Source: CAZUVM01 sp964623885
Lineage (GTDB): Bacteria; Verrucomicrobiota; Verrucomicrobiia; Limisphaerales; UBA8199
Direction: 5' to 3'
NCBI GenBank assembly: GCA_964623885.1
Contig: CAZUVM010000022.1
Coordinates: forward strand, 1 to 25,958
DNA length: 25,958 bases
This document shows positions 8,582-15,569 of the stretch, in pieces. The position numbers were made by a program, and so were the translations under genes. A model generated the notes under the pieces. That model was not told the origin of the DNA, ran no database searches, and was given only the letters and a program-made list of their open reading frames with translations. The number at the start of each line of letters is the position of its first letter. Position 1 is the stretch's first letter.

Positions 8582-9796
8582 ATGTTGGCGATTATAAAAA
8601 CCGCGCTGCGGGCCGTGCGCCGCAATATTCTGCGATCTTTTCTGACGATGCTGGGGATTATCGTCGGGATTGCGGCGGTGATCGTGGGTGTGAGCATGGG
8701 GACGGGAGCCAAGGCGGAAGTCGAACGCCAGATCGCCAGCATGGGAAACAATCTGCTCATTATTTTTTCGGGCAATATGTCTCGGGGCGGCGTTCGCGGT
8801 GGGTTTGGCATGCAGCCGACGCTGACCGAAAAGGACTACGACACGCTGCGACGCGAGGTGACGGGCCTGGCCGGCATCAGCCCCGAGGTGCGCGCCACGG
8901 CGCAGATCGTGGCCGGCAACCAGAATACCTCGGTTGGCATTTGGGGGGTCAGCGCCGATTTTGCCGAAATCCGCTCCTGGAAATTTCAGTCGGGCGAAAA
9001 CTTTAGCGAAGTTGACGTGCGTAACGCGGCCAAAGTTTGCCTGATGGGCAAGACGACGGCGGCGAGCTTGTTTGGCGAAGGCATCGACCCGGTCGGCCAA
9101 ACCGTCAGCATCCAGAATGCACCGGTGACGATCGTGGGGTGGCTGGCTTCCAAAGGCGCCAATACCTTCGGCCAGGACCAGGACGACATCGTGATCATGC
9201 CGTTCACCAGCGTCATGAAACGCTTGTCCGGTGACACCAAGTTCCGATCCTTCAGCATGGCGGCAACCGGCCCGGAGATCATGAACGACGTGACCAATCA
9301 GGTGACCGCGATTTTGCGCCAAACCCACCAAATCACGGACGACAAAGAGGAGGACTTTTCGATCCGCAGCCAGCAGGAGATGAGCGACTTTTTCAACGCC
9401 AATAACCGGGTGATGACCGTTCTGATCGGAGCGTTCGCCGGCATTTCGCTGGTCGTGGGCGGGATCGGCATCATGAATATCATGCTGGTCAGCGTTACGG
9501 AGCGCACCCGCGAAATCGGCATTCGCCTGGCGGTCGGCGCGCGCGCGAGCGACGTGCTGCGCCAATTTCTAATCGAAGCGATACTCCTGAGCGTGGCCGG
9601 CGGCGCGCTCGGGATTCTGGCTGGTTACTGGCTGGCTCCGCTGTTAACCAAGTTCGCGGGATTCCCCACCCTGATCTCACCCCAATCGGTTTTCATTGCG
9701 TTTACAGTGAGCGCCGCGATCGGCGTGGTGTTCGGCTTCTTTCCGGCGCTGAAAGCGGCGAATCTGGACCCGATCGAGGCGCTGAGATATGAGTAG
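8582..9796 (+). CDS. MacB-type ABC transporter permease (FtsX/MacB core domain)
   Basis: This 404-residue inner-membrane subunit has the MacB four-helix plan. The first helix is at ~20-42 (SFLTMLGIIVGIAAVIVGVS) and a large periplasmic MacB core domain spans ~45-280. Three more helices follow at ~283-303, ~328-353 and ~369-390. The FtsX signature MNIMLVSVTERTREIGIRLA, directly after helix 2, and the terminal ANLDPIEALRYE are diagnostic. Together with the adaptor and ATPase it would form a mechanotransmission pump exporting a macrolide, peptide, siderophore or lipopeptide; the cargo is not predictable. No outer-membrane factor gene is next to it. Confidence 0.95.
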   Translation: MLAIIKTALRAVRRNILRSFLTMLGIIVGIAAVIVGVSMGTGAKAEVERQIASMGNNLLIIFSGNMSRGGVRGGFGMQPTLTEKDYDTLRREVTGLAGISPEVRATAQIVAGNQNTSVGIWGVSADFAEIRSWKFQSGENFSEVDVRNAAKVCLMGKTTAASLFGEGIDPVGQTVSIQNAPVTIVGWLASKGANTFGQDQDDIVIMPFTSVMKRLSGDTKFRSFSMAATGPEIMNDVTNQVTAILRQTHQITDDKEEDFSIRSQQEMSDFFNANNRVMTVLIGAFAGISLVVGGIGIMNIMLVSVTERTREIGIRLAVGARASDVLRQFLIEAILLSVAGGALGILAGYWLAPLLTKFAGFPTLISPQSVFIAFTVSAAIGVVFGFFPALKAANLDPIEALRYE

Positions 9797-10012
9797 CGGT
9801 GAGGAAGAAGTATACGGGCGCGAGTTCCAATCCCGAGCGCAATATACCATTGGTCGCAGGCACCGGCACATTAGGGGCGCAACTCCCTTCGGAGTTGAGG
9901 TCCACGGGCGGAGGTTACCGCGCCAACCCTGGGCTGGAGGACGGAATACTTGCGGGATTCCTTCAGTCAGTCCCGTGCTTGCCAGCCGTGCGAAACGCAC
10001 TAATCTGCCGAC
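9797..10012. repeat. Intergenic dispersed hairpin repeat
   Basis: Between the efflux operon and the Sel1 gene lies a perfect 7-bp hairpin, CAACTCC at 9880-9886 and GGAGTTG at 9891-9897, with a 4-nt CTTC loop. It is followed by GTCCACGGGCGG and a GCCAACCCTGGGCTGGAGG stretch. From memory, this combination is a widespread intergenic repeat in Verrucomicrobia and Planctomycetes and generates spurious ORFs; I cannot verify copy number here. I see no coding sequence. It may act as an RNA structure at the operon's 3' end. Confidence 0.5.
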
Positions 10013-10894
10013 ATGACTGCGAGTCGATGGAACTGGCTTCTGATACTTCTGGGTCTGAACACAGCTTTTTATCTGCACGCACAGCAATCCGAGGCGGACC
10101 GTAAAGCATTTGAGGAAATCAAAGCCAGGGCAGAGAAGGGCGATGCTCAATCCCAATATGAGGTGGGCACTGCGTTTAACTTCGGCAAGCTTGGTGTCGC
10201 GACGAATTACGCCGAAGCGGCGAAGTGGTTTCGCAAGGCCGCTGATCAAAATAACACAGCAGCTCAGGACAATCTCGGGCAGTGCTACGCAGTTGGTGAT
10301 GGCGTCACAAAGGATTCTGCAGAGGCGGTAAAGTGGTTTCGCAAAGCCGCTGACCAGAATTGCGCTCCGGCTCAGTGTCACCTGGGTAACTGCTATAATA
10401 CAGGGCAAGGGGTGGCGAACGATGATGGGGAAGCAATAAAGTGGTATCGGAAGGCTGCCGAACAGAATTTTGCTCCAGCTCAATTTAACCTTGGACAATT
10501 TTATCACCTTGGGAGAGGAGTTGCGAAAGATGAAGCAGAGGCAGTGAAATGGTTTCGCAAGGCTGCCGACCAAGGGCTTGCCGTGGCTCAATGTGGGTTA
10601 GGTTTTTGCTATATAAATGGAGTAGGGGTGGCGAAGGACATGGTTGAAGCTTTGAAGTTGTATCGCATGGCCGCGGAGCAGAACTTCGCTCAAGCCCAAT
10701 ACGACCTCGGCCTGTGCTTAGCCAATGGCGAAGGAGTCGCCAAAAACTACGTTGAGGCTTACAAATGGTGGACGCTTGCCGCGAATCAAAACAATGCCGA
10801 CGCAAGAAAATACCTGTCCGATCTGCAAGGCAATATGTCGCGCGAGCAAATTGCAGAGGGTCAAAAGTTAGTGCGTAGTTTTAAGCCGCGATAA
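10013..10894 (+). CDS. Exported Sel1-repeat (SLR) protein
   Basis: This 293-residue protein has a signal peptide (MTASRWNWLLILLGLNTAFY, cleavage near HAQ at ~24-26) followed by six consecutive 36-residue Sel1-like repeats. Typical units read AQDNLGQCYAVGDGVTKDSA and EAVKWFRKAADQN. They start at about residues 44, 83, 119, 155, 191 and 227. Sel1 repeats form an alpha-alpha solenoid used as a protein-protein interaction scaffold. Several repeats carry Cys in the LG-x-C-Y position, so disulfides in the periplasm are possible. The neighbours do not suggest a partner. The third to fifth repeats are closely similar, consistent with internal duplication. Confidence 0.9.
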   Translation: MTASRWNWLLILLGLNTAFYLHAQQSEADRKAFEEIKARAEKGDAQSQYEVGTAFNFGKLGVATNYAEAAKWFRKAADQNNTAAQDNLGQCYAVGDGVTKDSAEAVKWFRKAADQNCAPAQCHLGNCYNTGQGVANDDGEAIKWYRKAAEQNFAPAQFNLGQFYHLGRGVAKDEAEAVKWFRKAADQGLAVAQCGLGFCYINGVGVAKDMVEALKLYRMAAEQNFAQAQYDLGLCLANGEGVAKNYVEAYKWWTLAANQNNADARKYLSDLQGNMSREQIAEGQKLVRSFKPR

Positions 10895-10956
10895 AATTAA
10901 TAGATTGGGCCCGACCGATTGGAGGGAACTTGGGTGAAAAGCCATGCAGCAAGGCA

Positions 10957-11643
10957 TCAGGCAAGCGCCAGCAAGTGTCGGCTCTGCAGCAGGAAACTCC
11001 ACCACCAAATCAAGATGAGGCCGCCGCGCAAAAAGAAAAGGACTGATGCCAAGCCGACGACGATGCGGATTACAACCAACACGACCCAGAGTTGAAGGGA
11101 TGGCGGTTGGGGCGAGCCATAGATTTTGACCAGGAGCACGTAAAGGCCGAAGACCACCGTCAGGATAATCGCCGGCAGCTCGCGCTTGACTAATCGGAGC
11201 GTCCAGGCAAAGGGGGCGAACACAAGAAACAATTGAGTGAAGGCGAGGCTGAACAGGGTCATTGCTGCCCATTGCTCGACAGTAAGGGGATAGTCCTCGG
11301 GTGTTCGGGCGCGCAGCATGGGATCGAACCAGAACCGCAAAACCAGCGCGGCCGCCAAACCTGTTCCGGTAGCCCAGGCAAATGCTTTTTTGGAAACGTT
11401 GAGTGTCAGCACCGGCCGGCCGCTGTATTGAGTATGCCAGGCAAAGACAAACGCCCATAAAACGATGCTGCCCAGAAACAGCATCGCTTCCAGATACCAA
11501 ACTGGGTAGTTGAGTTTGGTGGCCAGATAGAGGCGGGGGTAGCAGACGACGGCAGTGAGCAGACCGGCGAGAGCGGCGGATTCGAGGACTTCAGGTTTGG
11601 CCAACGAGCGCATGGACGACGTGCGGACGGATCGTGGCATCAT
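10957..11643 (-). CDS. Polytopic integral membrane protein, unknown function
   Basis: This 228-residue protein has about six hydrophobic helices: SAALAGLLTAVVCYPRLYL, YLEAMLFLGSIVLWAFVFAW, the ATGTGLAAALVLRFW region, MTLFSLAFTQLFLVFAPFAW, IILTVVFGLYVLLVKIY, and a last stretch through VVIRIVVGLASVLFFL to the C-terminus. The layout recalls CPBP/CAAX-protease-like proteins, but I do not see the EExxxR motif or the paired His motifs, so enzyme activity is not supported. An alternative start is the Met at residue 11. It converges on the Sel1 gene, 62 bp away, and diverges from the epimerase gene. Confidence 0.75.
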   Translation of the reverse strand: MMPRSVRTSSMRSLAKPEVLESAALAGLLTAVVCYPRLYLATKLNYPVWYLEAMLFLGSIVLWAFVFAWHTQYSGRPVLTLNVSKKAFAWATGTGLAAALVLRFWFDPMLRARTPEDYPLTVEQWAAMTLFSLAFTQLFLVFAPFAWTLRLVKRELPAIILTVVFGLYVLLVKIYGSPQPPSLQLWVVLVVIRIVVGLASVLFFLRGGLILIWWWSFLLQSRHLLALA

Positions 11644-11879
11644 CTGCGGGCGCGGCGCAAGCCCGAGCCCGGATATTTCACGAGCCTTCCAGGTAGCGCA
11701 GGCCTCCGAGCCTGCTGTAGCGCAGGCTTCCTTGCCTGCGAACGCTGGAAGCAGATGCTGTAAACCTAACGTTCGCCGACTCGGAGGTCGGCGATACAGC
11801 AGGGTCCTGCCGGACGGGCACCAAGGCCTGCGCTGCGGTGCACGGAGGCTTGCGCTGAACGAGGGTTTCAGGCAACTAA
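11644..11879. repeat. Intergenic repeat cluster with two 24-bp direct repeats
   Basis: Two adjacent 24-bp units occupy 11693-11716 and 11717-11740; both begin GTAGCGCAGGC and end with GCCTGC, and differ at a few positions. Each contains its own small palindrome (CAGGC/GCCTG). A further hairpin, GCCGAC at 11775-11780 with GTCGGC at 11787-11792, lies next to GATACAGCAGG. Such CAGGC...GCCTG and GCCGAC...GTCGGC modules are, from my knowledge, common intergenic repeats in Pedosphaera-like genomes. They translate to repetitive text (VAQASEPAVAQASLPA), so the ORF across them is not a gene. The region also holds the divergent promoters for the membrane protein and epimerase. Confidence 0.55.
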
Positions 11880-13175
11880 ATGGTCATGGGTCTTCACGTC
11901 AGTCTGTATCTATTCGCCGCTTTACTCGTAACCGCCGCGTCCGCTCAATCGACGAATCGCGCCGAATGGGCGCGGCAAATTAAAACCGAGCTCGCGCAGA
12001 AGATTCTGCCCTATTGGTATGACACGGCGATCGACCGTCAGCACGGCGGGTATATTCTGGCCGACGACGCAGCGAAGCCGGCGCCAAAGGCCACAGAGAA
12101 ACAGCTCGTCACGCAGAGCCGGATGATTTGGGGGGTTTCGCATGCGCATGTACATGGGTTCAGCGATGGGCACCGGAATTATCTTGTGGCCGCGCGGCAA
12201 GGTTATGAGTTCCTGCGCGCGCATTTTCTGGATGCCAAAAATGGCGGCTACTATTGGACTACCGACCTGAGCGGACAACCGTTGAACCGGCGCAAGATTG
12301 TTTATGGCGAGTCGTTCGTGATTTACGGGCTGGTGGAATATTACCGGGCGAGCGGCGAGCGCGCGGCCCTGGAGCAAGCCTTGGAATTGTATCGCGTGCT
12401 TCAAAAGCACGCGCACGACCCGAAATACGGCGGGTGGATCGAACATTTTCAGGAAGATTGGACTCCCATGCTGGAACCGACGCCCGAGGCAATAGTGGAG
12501 GTTGGCGGCTTCAAGAGCGCCAACACGCATCTGCATTTGATGGAATCGCTCACGGAACTGGCGGAGGCCAGCCGCGATCCGGCGGTGCTCAAGTCCGCCG
12601 CGGAAGCGCTTCAAATCAATTCCACCCGGTTTTATCCAAAAGACCCCGGACGTTCCGCCTTCCACCGGCACCTGGACTGGAGCCCGGTAACCGCTCCGTC
12701 GAGTGCGGGTTTATCCTATGGCCACAACGTCGAGTTCGCCTGGCTGATGCTGCGCACCGAACAGGTGTTGGGGCGCCCGTTTTCCTGGGACCATTTCAAT
12801 GCGCATATTGAACACGCCTTGAAATACGGGTACGACCATCAGCGCGGCGGATTGTACAGCCGGGGTTCGGACGATTCCCCGGCCACGGATACCGATAAGG
12901 TCTGGTGGGTACAGGCCGAGATGCTGGCGGCGTTGACCGACGGCTTGAAGCACCGCGAGAATCCGGCCTATGCCGCCGCATTGGACCAATTGCTTCAGTT
13001 CATCCGCGCATACCAGGCCAACCCTGCGGACGGTATCTGGTTGGATACCGTGCGCGCCGACGGAACGCCGAAAGTCACGGCGAAGGCCCACAATTGGAAG
13101 GCTAACTATCACGATGTGCGGGCGCTGGTGAAATTTGTCGACGCGTTTGGTGGAACGCCTATGCTAAACCGATGA
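11880..13175 (+). CDS. AGE-family sugar 2-epimerase (cellobiose/mannobiose 2-epimerase-like), predicted exported
   Basis: This 431-residue protein is an (alpha/alpha)6-barrel N-acylglucosamine/cellobiose 2-epimerase family member, inverting C2 of a reducing-end sugar. Family blocks are all present: TQSRMIWGVSHAH near 81, HGGY, NTHLHLMES near 215, GHNVEFAWLM near 281, KVWWVQAEML near 340 and AHNWKANYHDVR near 403. The conserved His residues in the last four blocks correspond to substrate and general acid/base positions of cellobiose 2-epimerase. The first ~23 residues (HVSLYLFAALLVTAASAQS) look like a signal peptide, unlike the mostly cytosolic characterised enzymes. ATG 11880 or 11886 are both possible starts. 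The substrate is probably a beta-1,4-linked disaccharide, but monosaccharides are possible. Confidence 0.85.
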   Translation: MVMGLHVSLYLFAALLVTAASAQSTNRAEWARQIKTELAQKILPYWYDTAIDRQHGGYILADDAAKPAPKATEKQLVTQSRMIWGVSHAHVHGFSDGHRNYLVAARQGYEFLRAHFLDAKNGGYYWTTDLSGQPLNRRKIVYGESFVIYGLVEYYRASGERAALEQALELYRVLQKHAHDPKYGGWIEHFQEDWTPMLEPTPEAIVEVGGFKSANTHLHLMESLTELAEASRDPAVLKSAAEALQINSTRFYPKDPGRSAFHRHLDWSPVTAPSSAGLSYGHNVEFAWLMLRTEQVLGRPFSWDHFNAHIEHALKYGYDHQRGGLYSRGSDDSPATDTDKVWWVQAEMLAALTDGLKHRENPAYAAALDQLLQFIRAYQANPADGIWLDTVRADGTPKVTAKAHNWKANYHDVRALVKFVDAFGGTPMLNR

Positions 13176-13181
13176 TAACGC

Positions 13182-13304
13182 CTAGTGTAGCGGCTCACAA
13201 ACAACTGAAATTATTTGAACAGGAGAAAACGGAGAGAACGGAGAGAAATGCTCTGTTTCCTCATGTTGAAAATAAATCCATCCATTTGTGAGACGGTACA
13301 CTAG
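13182..13304. mobile_element. MITE-like palindromic element, copy 2
   Basis: This 115-bp element (13186-13300) has ends TGTAGCGGCTCACAAA and TTTGTGAGACGGTACA, pairing at 14 of 16 positions. CTAG at 13182-13185 and 13301-13304 forms the flanking 4-bp duplication. The left half is nearly identical to copy 1 at 299-422, sharing for example TTATTTGAACAGGAGAAAAC; the right half is shorter by about 9 bp and more diverged. The element begins 7 bp after the epimerase stop and ends 28 bp before the acetyltransferase start, so its hairpin lies between two same-strand genes and could affect read-through. Confidence 0.75.
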
Positions 13305-13332
13305 CGCAGCGGCGTCGAACGCGGCTGGTTCG

Positions 13333-13818
13333 ATGGCGGCTTTCACGATTCGCGAGGCGAGGGAGGCTGATTGCGCCGAGCTGTTGAAGCTGATTTGTGA
13401 ACTGGCCGAGTATGAACGGCTGCGGCACGAAGTTACCGCCACGGAAGCGGGTCTGCGCCAGCGTTTGTTCGGCCCGCGGCCTTTCGCCGAAGCGCTGATC
13501 GCCGAAGTGGATGGGGCACTCGCGGGGTTCGCCCTATTCTTCCACAATTTCTCGACCTTTCTGGGAAAGCCGGGGATATACCTCGAAGACATTTTTGTTC
13601 GCCCGCAATATCGCGGTCGGGGCATCGGCAAGGATTTTTTCCGCCGCCTGGCGCGCCTGGCAATGGAACGCGACTGCGGGCGGCTGGAATGGGCGGTCTT
13701 GAATTGGAACGAGCCGGCACTCGCGTTTTATCGCAGCCTGGGTGCGGTTTCGATGTCGGATTGGACGGTCCAGCGCGTGACAGGTGAAGGTATTGCGCGG
13801 CTAGCAGAGGGGCCTTAA
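13333..13818 (+). CDS. GNAT N-acetyltransferase, SSAT/thialysine acetyltransferase-like
   Basis: This 161-residue enzyme resembles spermidine/spermine N1-acetyltransferase and thialysine N-epsilon-acetyltransferase. The acceptor-side signature NFSTFLGKPGIYLEDIFV runs directly into the acetyl-CoA motif RPQYRGRGIGK (residues ~86-96). WAVLNWNEPALAFYRSLGA follows, with the Tyr general acid typical of the group. The likely substrate is a polyamine or lysine analogue. ATG 13333 gives a standard N-terminus (AAFTIREAREADCAELL). A GTG at 13288 is in frame but lies inside the right inverted repeat of the MITE and adds nonconserved residues. Four bases separate its stop from the next gene, suggesting a two-gene transcript. 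Confidence 0.9.
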   Translation: MAAFTIREAREADCAELLKLICELAEYERLRHEVTATEAGLRQRLFGPRPFAEALIAEVDGALAGFALFFHNFSTFLGKPGIYLEDIFVRPQYRGRGIGKDFFRRLARLAMERDCGRLEWAVLNWNEPALAFYRSLGAVSMSDWTVQRVTGEGIARLAEGP

Positions 13819-13822
13819 AACT

Positions 13823-14848
13823 GTGAAAGCGGCCGTTTTGTACGGAAAGGAAGACGTGCGGGTGGAGGAGGTTGAGCCGCGGCCGCTGGGTCCCGGCGAG
13901 GTGCGGATTCAAATCGAGGCGTCGCTGACTTGCGGAACCGATCTAAAAGTGTTCAAACGAGGTTACCACGCGCGAATGATCGTGCCGCCGGCTGTCTTCG
14001 GCCATGAGCTGGCAGGTATCGTGAGCGAGGTGCGGAGCGCCGATGGTGGCATGCGCGTTGGCGATCGCGTCGTAGTGGCTAATTCGGCTCCATGCGGCGA
14101 GTGTTTTTATTGCCGGAACGGCCAGGAAAATCTATGCGACGACTTGCTGTTTCTGAACGGCGCGTATGCCGAGTCGATAGCTGTTCCGGCTCGGATCGCC
14201 GCCAGGAACTTGCTGCAATTACAGGCGAAAACCAAGTTCCGGGACGCAGCGCTTACGGAACCATTGGCTTGCGTGGTCCAAGGCGTCCGCGAAACCGGAT
14301 TGTCCGCCGGCCTGCGGGTGCTCGTGCTGGGCGCAGGCCCGATTGGTCTGATGTTTGTGGCTTTGGCCAAGAACCTGGGGGCCCATGTGACGGCGGCAGG
14401 TCGTGGTGCCAACCGGCTGGAAGCAGCTCGGCGGCTCGGCGCGGACGAAGTCATTGACGTGGCCGGCACGTCGGACATGGTGGCGACCATTGGGGGCAAC
14501 AAGCAATTCGATGCGGTGATCGAAGCGGTGGGACAGCCTTTAACCTGGGAAGCCGCGGTTCAGTTGGTTCGCAAAGGTGGCACGGTGAACTTTTTTGGCG
14601 GCTGCGCTTCAGGGACAAAAATAGCGCTCGATACCGCGCTGATTCATTATTCGAACCTCAAACTGCTGGCTAGCTTCCATCATACGCCTGACACAATTCG
14701 GCAGGCACTGGCGTTCATTGAGAAAGGAATTATTCGGGCGGGCGACTTTGTGGACGGGGAATGTGCGCTAACACGCCTCCCGGAATTATTCAAGGGAATG
14801 GCCGCGGGAAATCGGGCCATCAAGACGTTCGTGGATGTTCATGCATGA
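13823..14848 (+). CDS. Zinc-dependent medium-chain alcohol/sorbitol/threonine-type dehydrogenase
   Basis: This 341-residue NAD(P)-dependent oxidoreductase belongs to the MDR superfamily. Catalytic zinc ligands are Cys37 (TCGTDLK) and His61-Glu62 (FGHELAG), with Glu146 (TEPLACV) as a further ligand. The structural zinc site is intact: Cys91, Cys94, Cys97 and Cys105 in PCGECFYCRNGQENLC. The Rossmann dinucleotide motif is LGAGPIG at ~169-175, and SAGLRVLVLGAG marks its first strand. It most resembles polyol and L-threonine dehydrogenases; the exact alcohol is not determinable. The start is GTG at 13823, 4 bp after the acetyltransferase stop. Confidence 0.92.
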   Translation: MKAAVLYGKEDVRVEEVEPRPLGPGEVRIQIEASLTCGTDLKVFKRGYHARMIVPPAVFGHELAGIVSEVRSADGGMRVGDRVVVANSAPCGECFYCRNGQENLCDDLLFLNGAYAESIAVPARIAARNLLQLQAKTKFRDAALTEPLACVVQGVRETGLSAGLRVLVLGAGPIGLMFVALAKNLGAHVTAAGRGANRLEAARRLGADEVIDVAGTSDMVATIGGNKQFDAVIEAVGQPLTWEAAVQLVRKGGTVNFFGGCASGTKIALDTALIHYSNLKLLASFHHTPDTIRQALAFIEKGIIRAGDFVDGECALTRLPELFKGMAAGNRAIKTFVDVHA

Positions 14849-14901
14849 GGGGAGTCGTCAAAGATCCTGAAAGTTGCCGGCGAGCTGCGCTGATTGGCAA
14901 A

Positions 14902-14980
14902 GGGGGGGCACTTTTCTATGCAGGGAATTCAGCTGTCCCCCCCGGACATTCGGAAACCATTCCATTAAACCGAATGGTTT
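14902..14980. terminator. Hairpins between convergent genes
   Basis: A 9-bp perfect inverted repeat, AAACCATTC at 14954-14962 and GAATGGTTT at 14972-14980 with a 9-nt loop, sits between the convergent dehydrogenase and minus-strand gene and overlaps the latter's stop codon. The A/T flanks give a modest U-run in both directions, so it may work as a bidirectional terminator. Just upstream, seven G (14902-14908) and seven C (14937-14943) can pair across a 28-nt loop. No long U-tract follows either structure. Confidence 0.45.
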
Positions 14981-15569
14981 AAGCCGCCACGGGCGATTGG
15001 AGGCGTGCGGTATCGCGTAAAGGAGCACGCTTCGGCAATCGCCCGCGGTCGGCGGTGGTTGTGTGCGAGGACGCCTGTTGCCAGGAGTCGGGGTGGGTCT
15101 GAGTGAGCCTTCGTTCTTCGAGGAGAAAATCCATTTGGCCTTCTCGCGCCGTGGCGCGCAGGTAATCCTGCGTCCGTTCGAACGTGAGGCTAGGGCGCTC
15201 GGGCAGCGCGATAAGGGTTACCAGCGCGGCCGTGCGGCCATTGCGATGCGGCAACCAGGAGTCGACCCAAACATAAAAGGGCAGCGGCAAAGAGTCGGCG
15301 GCATGGACCGCGACGACAAGCACATCGGCGCGTAGCGCAGTAGAAACCGCACCCGCCAGCATGGCAGGTTCGGCCAACTCACTCAATTTCCACCAGGTGC
15401 AGCGGACGGCATCGGTTCCGACCAGGCGGGCCACTCGTTCGCAGACCTCGCCCGCCCATTGTCGGGTAGCCACGTCCTCGTAAACGATGGTCACGTGCAA
15501 GAGAAGGTCGACGGGAGCGGCGCTGTTCCTGGCCGGCGTAACGAGTTGCCGCAAGAGTCCTTGGTCCAT
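14979..15569 (-). CDS. Conserved-looking hypothetical protein
   Basis: This 196-residue soluble protein is one I do not recognise as a characterised family. It has an alternating strand/helix pattern: LLLHVTIVYEDVATRQWA, then a helix with CERVARLVG, the strand-like TDAVRCTWWKLSEL, ADVLVVAVHAAD, and YVWVDSWLPHRNGRTAALVTLIALPE. This could be a receiver- or Rossmann-like alpha/beta fold, with Glu/Asp near the end of strand 1 (VYED). The last ~40 residues are hydrophilic and look disordered. ATG 15569 is preferred over 15620, whose extra 17 residues look nonconserved. The HRNGR segment and C-terminus are basic. A DNA or partner-binding role is only a guess. Confidence 0.6.
   Translation of the reverse strand: MDQGLLRQLVTPARNSAAPVDLLLHVTIVYEDVATRQWAGEVCERVARLVGTDAVRCTWWKLSELAEPAMLAGAVSTALRADVLVVAVHAADSLPLPFYVWVDSWLPHRNGRTAALVTLIALPERPSLTFERTQDYLRATAREGQMDFLLEERRLTQTHPDSWQQASSHTTTADRGRLPKRAPLRDTARLQSPVAA

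Noticed and set aside
8300..9565. Minus-strand ORF of 421 codons opposite the MacB genes
   Set aside because: It overlaps two unmistakable ABC transporter genes, is His/Arg/Asp-rich with no family motif, and is explained by codon bias in GC-rich DNA.
9677..10591. Minus-strand ORF of 304 codons opposite the Sel1 gene
   Set aside because: Its repetitive text (GLAKPLYRL, SGLAKPLRRF) is the antisense of the 36-residue Sel1 repeats.
10957..11643. CPBP/CAAX-type membrane protease
   Set aside because: Helix layout is similar but the EExxxR and His catalytic motifs are not visible.
11555..11983. Plus-strand ORF of 142 codons before the epimerase
   Set aside because: It runs through tandem palindromic repeats (VAQASEPAVAQASLPA) and overlaps the epimerase signal peptide in another frame.
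13288..13332. Longer acetyltransferase using a GTG start in the MITE
   Set aside because: The added residues derive from the mobile element's inverted repeat; ATG 13333 gives the normal family N-terminus.
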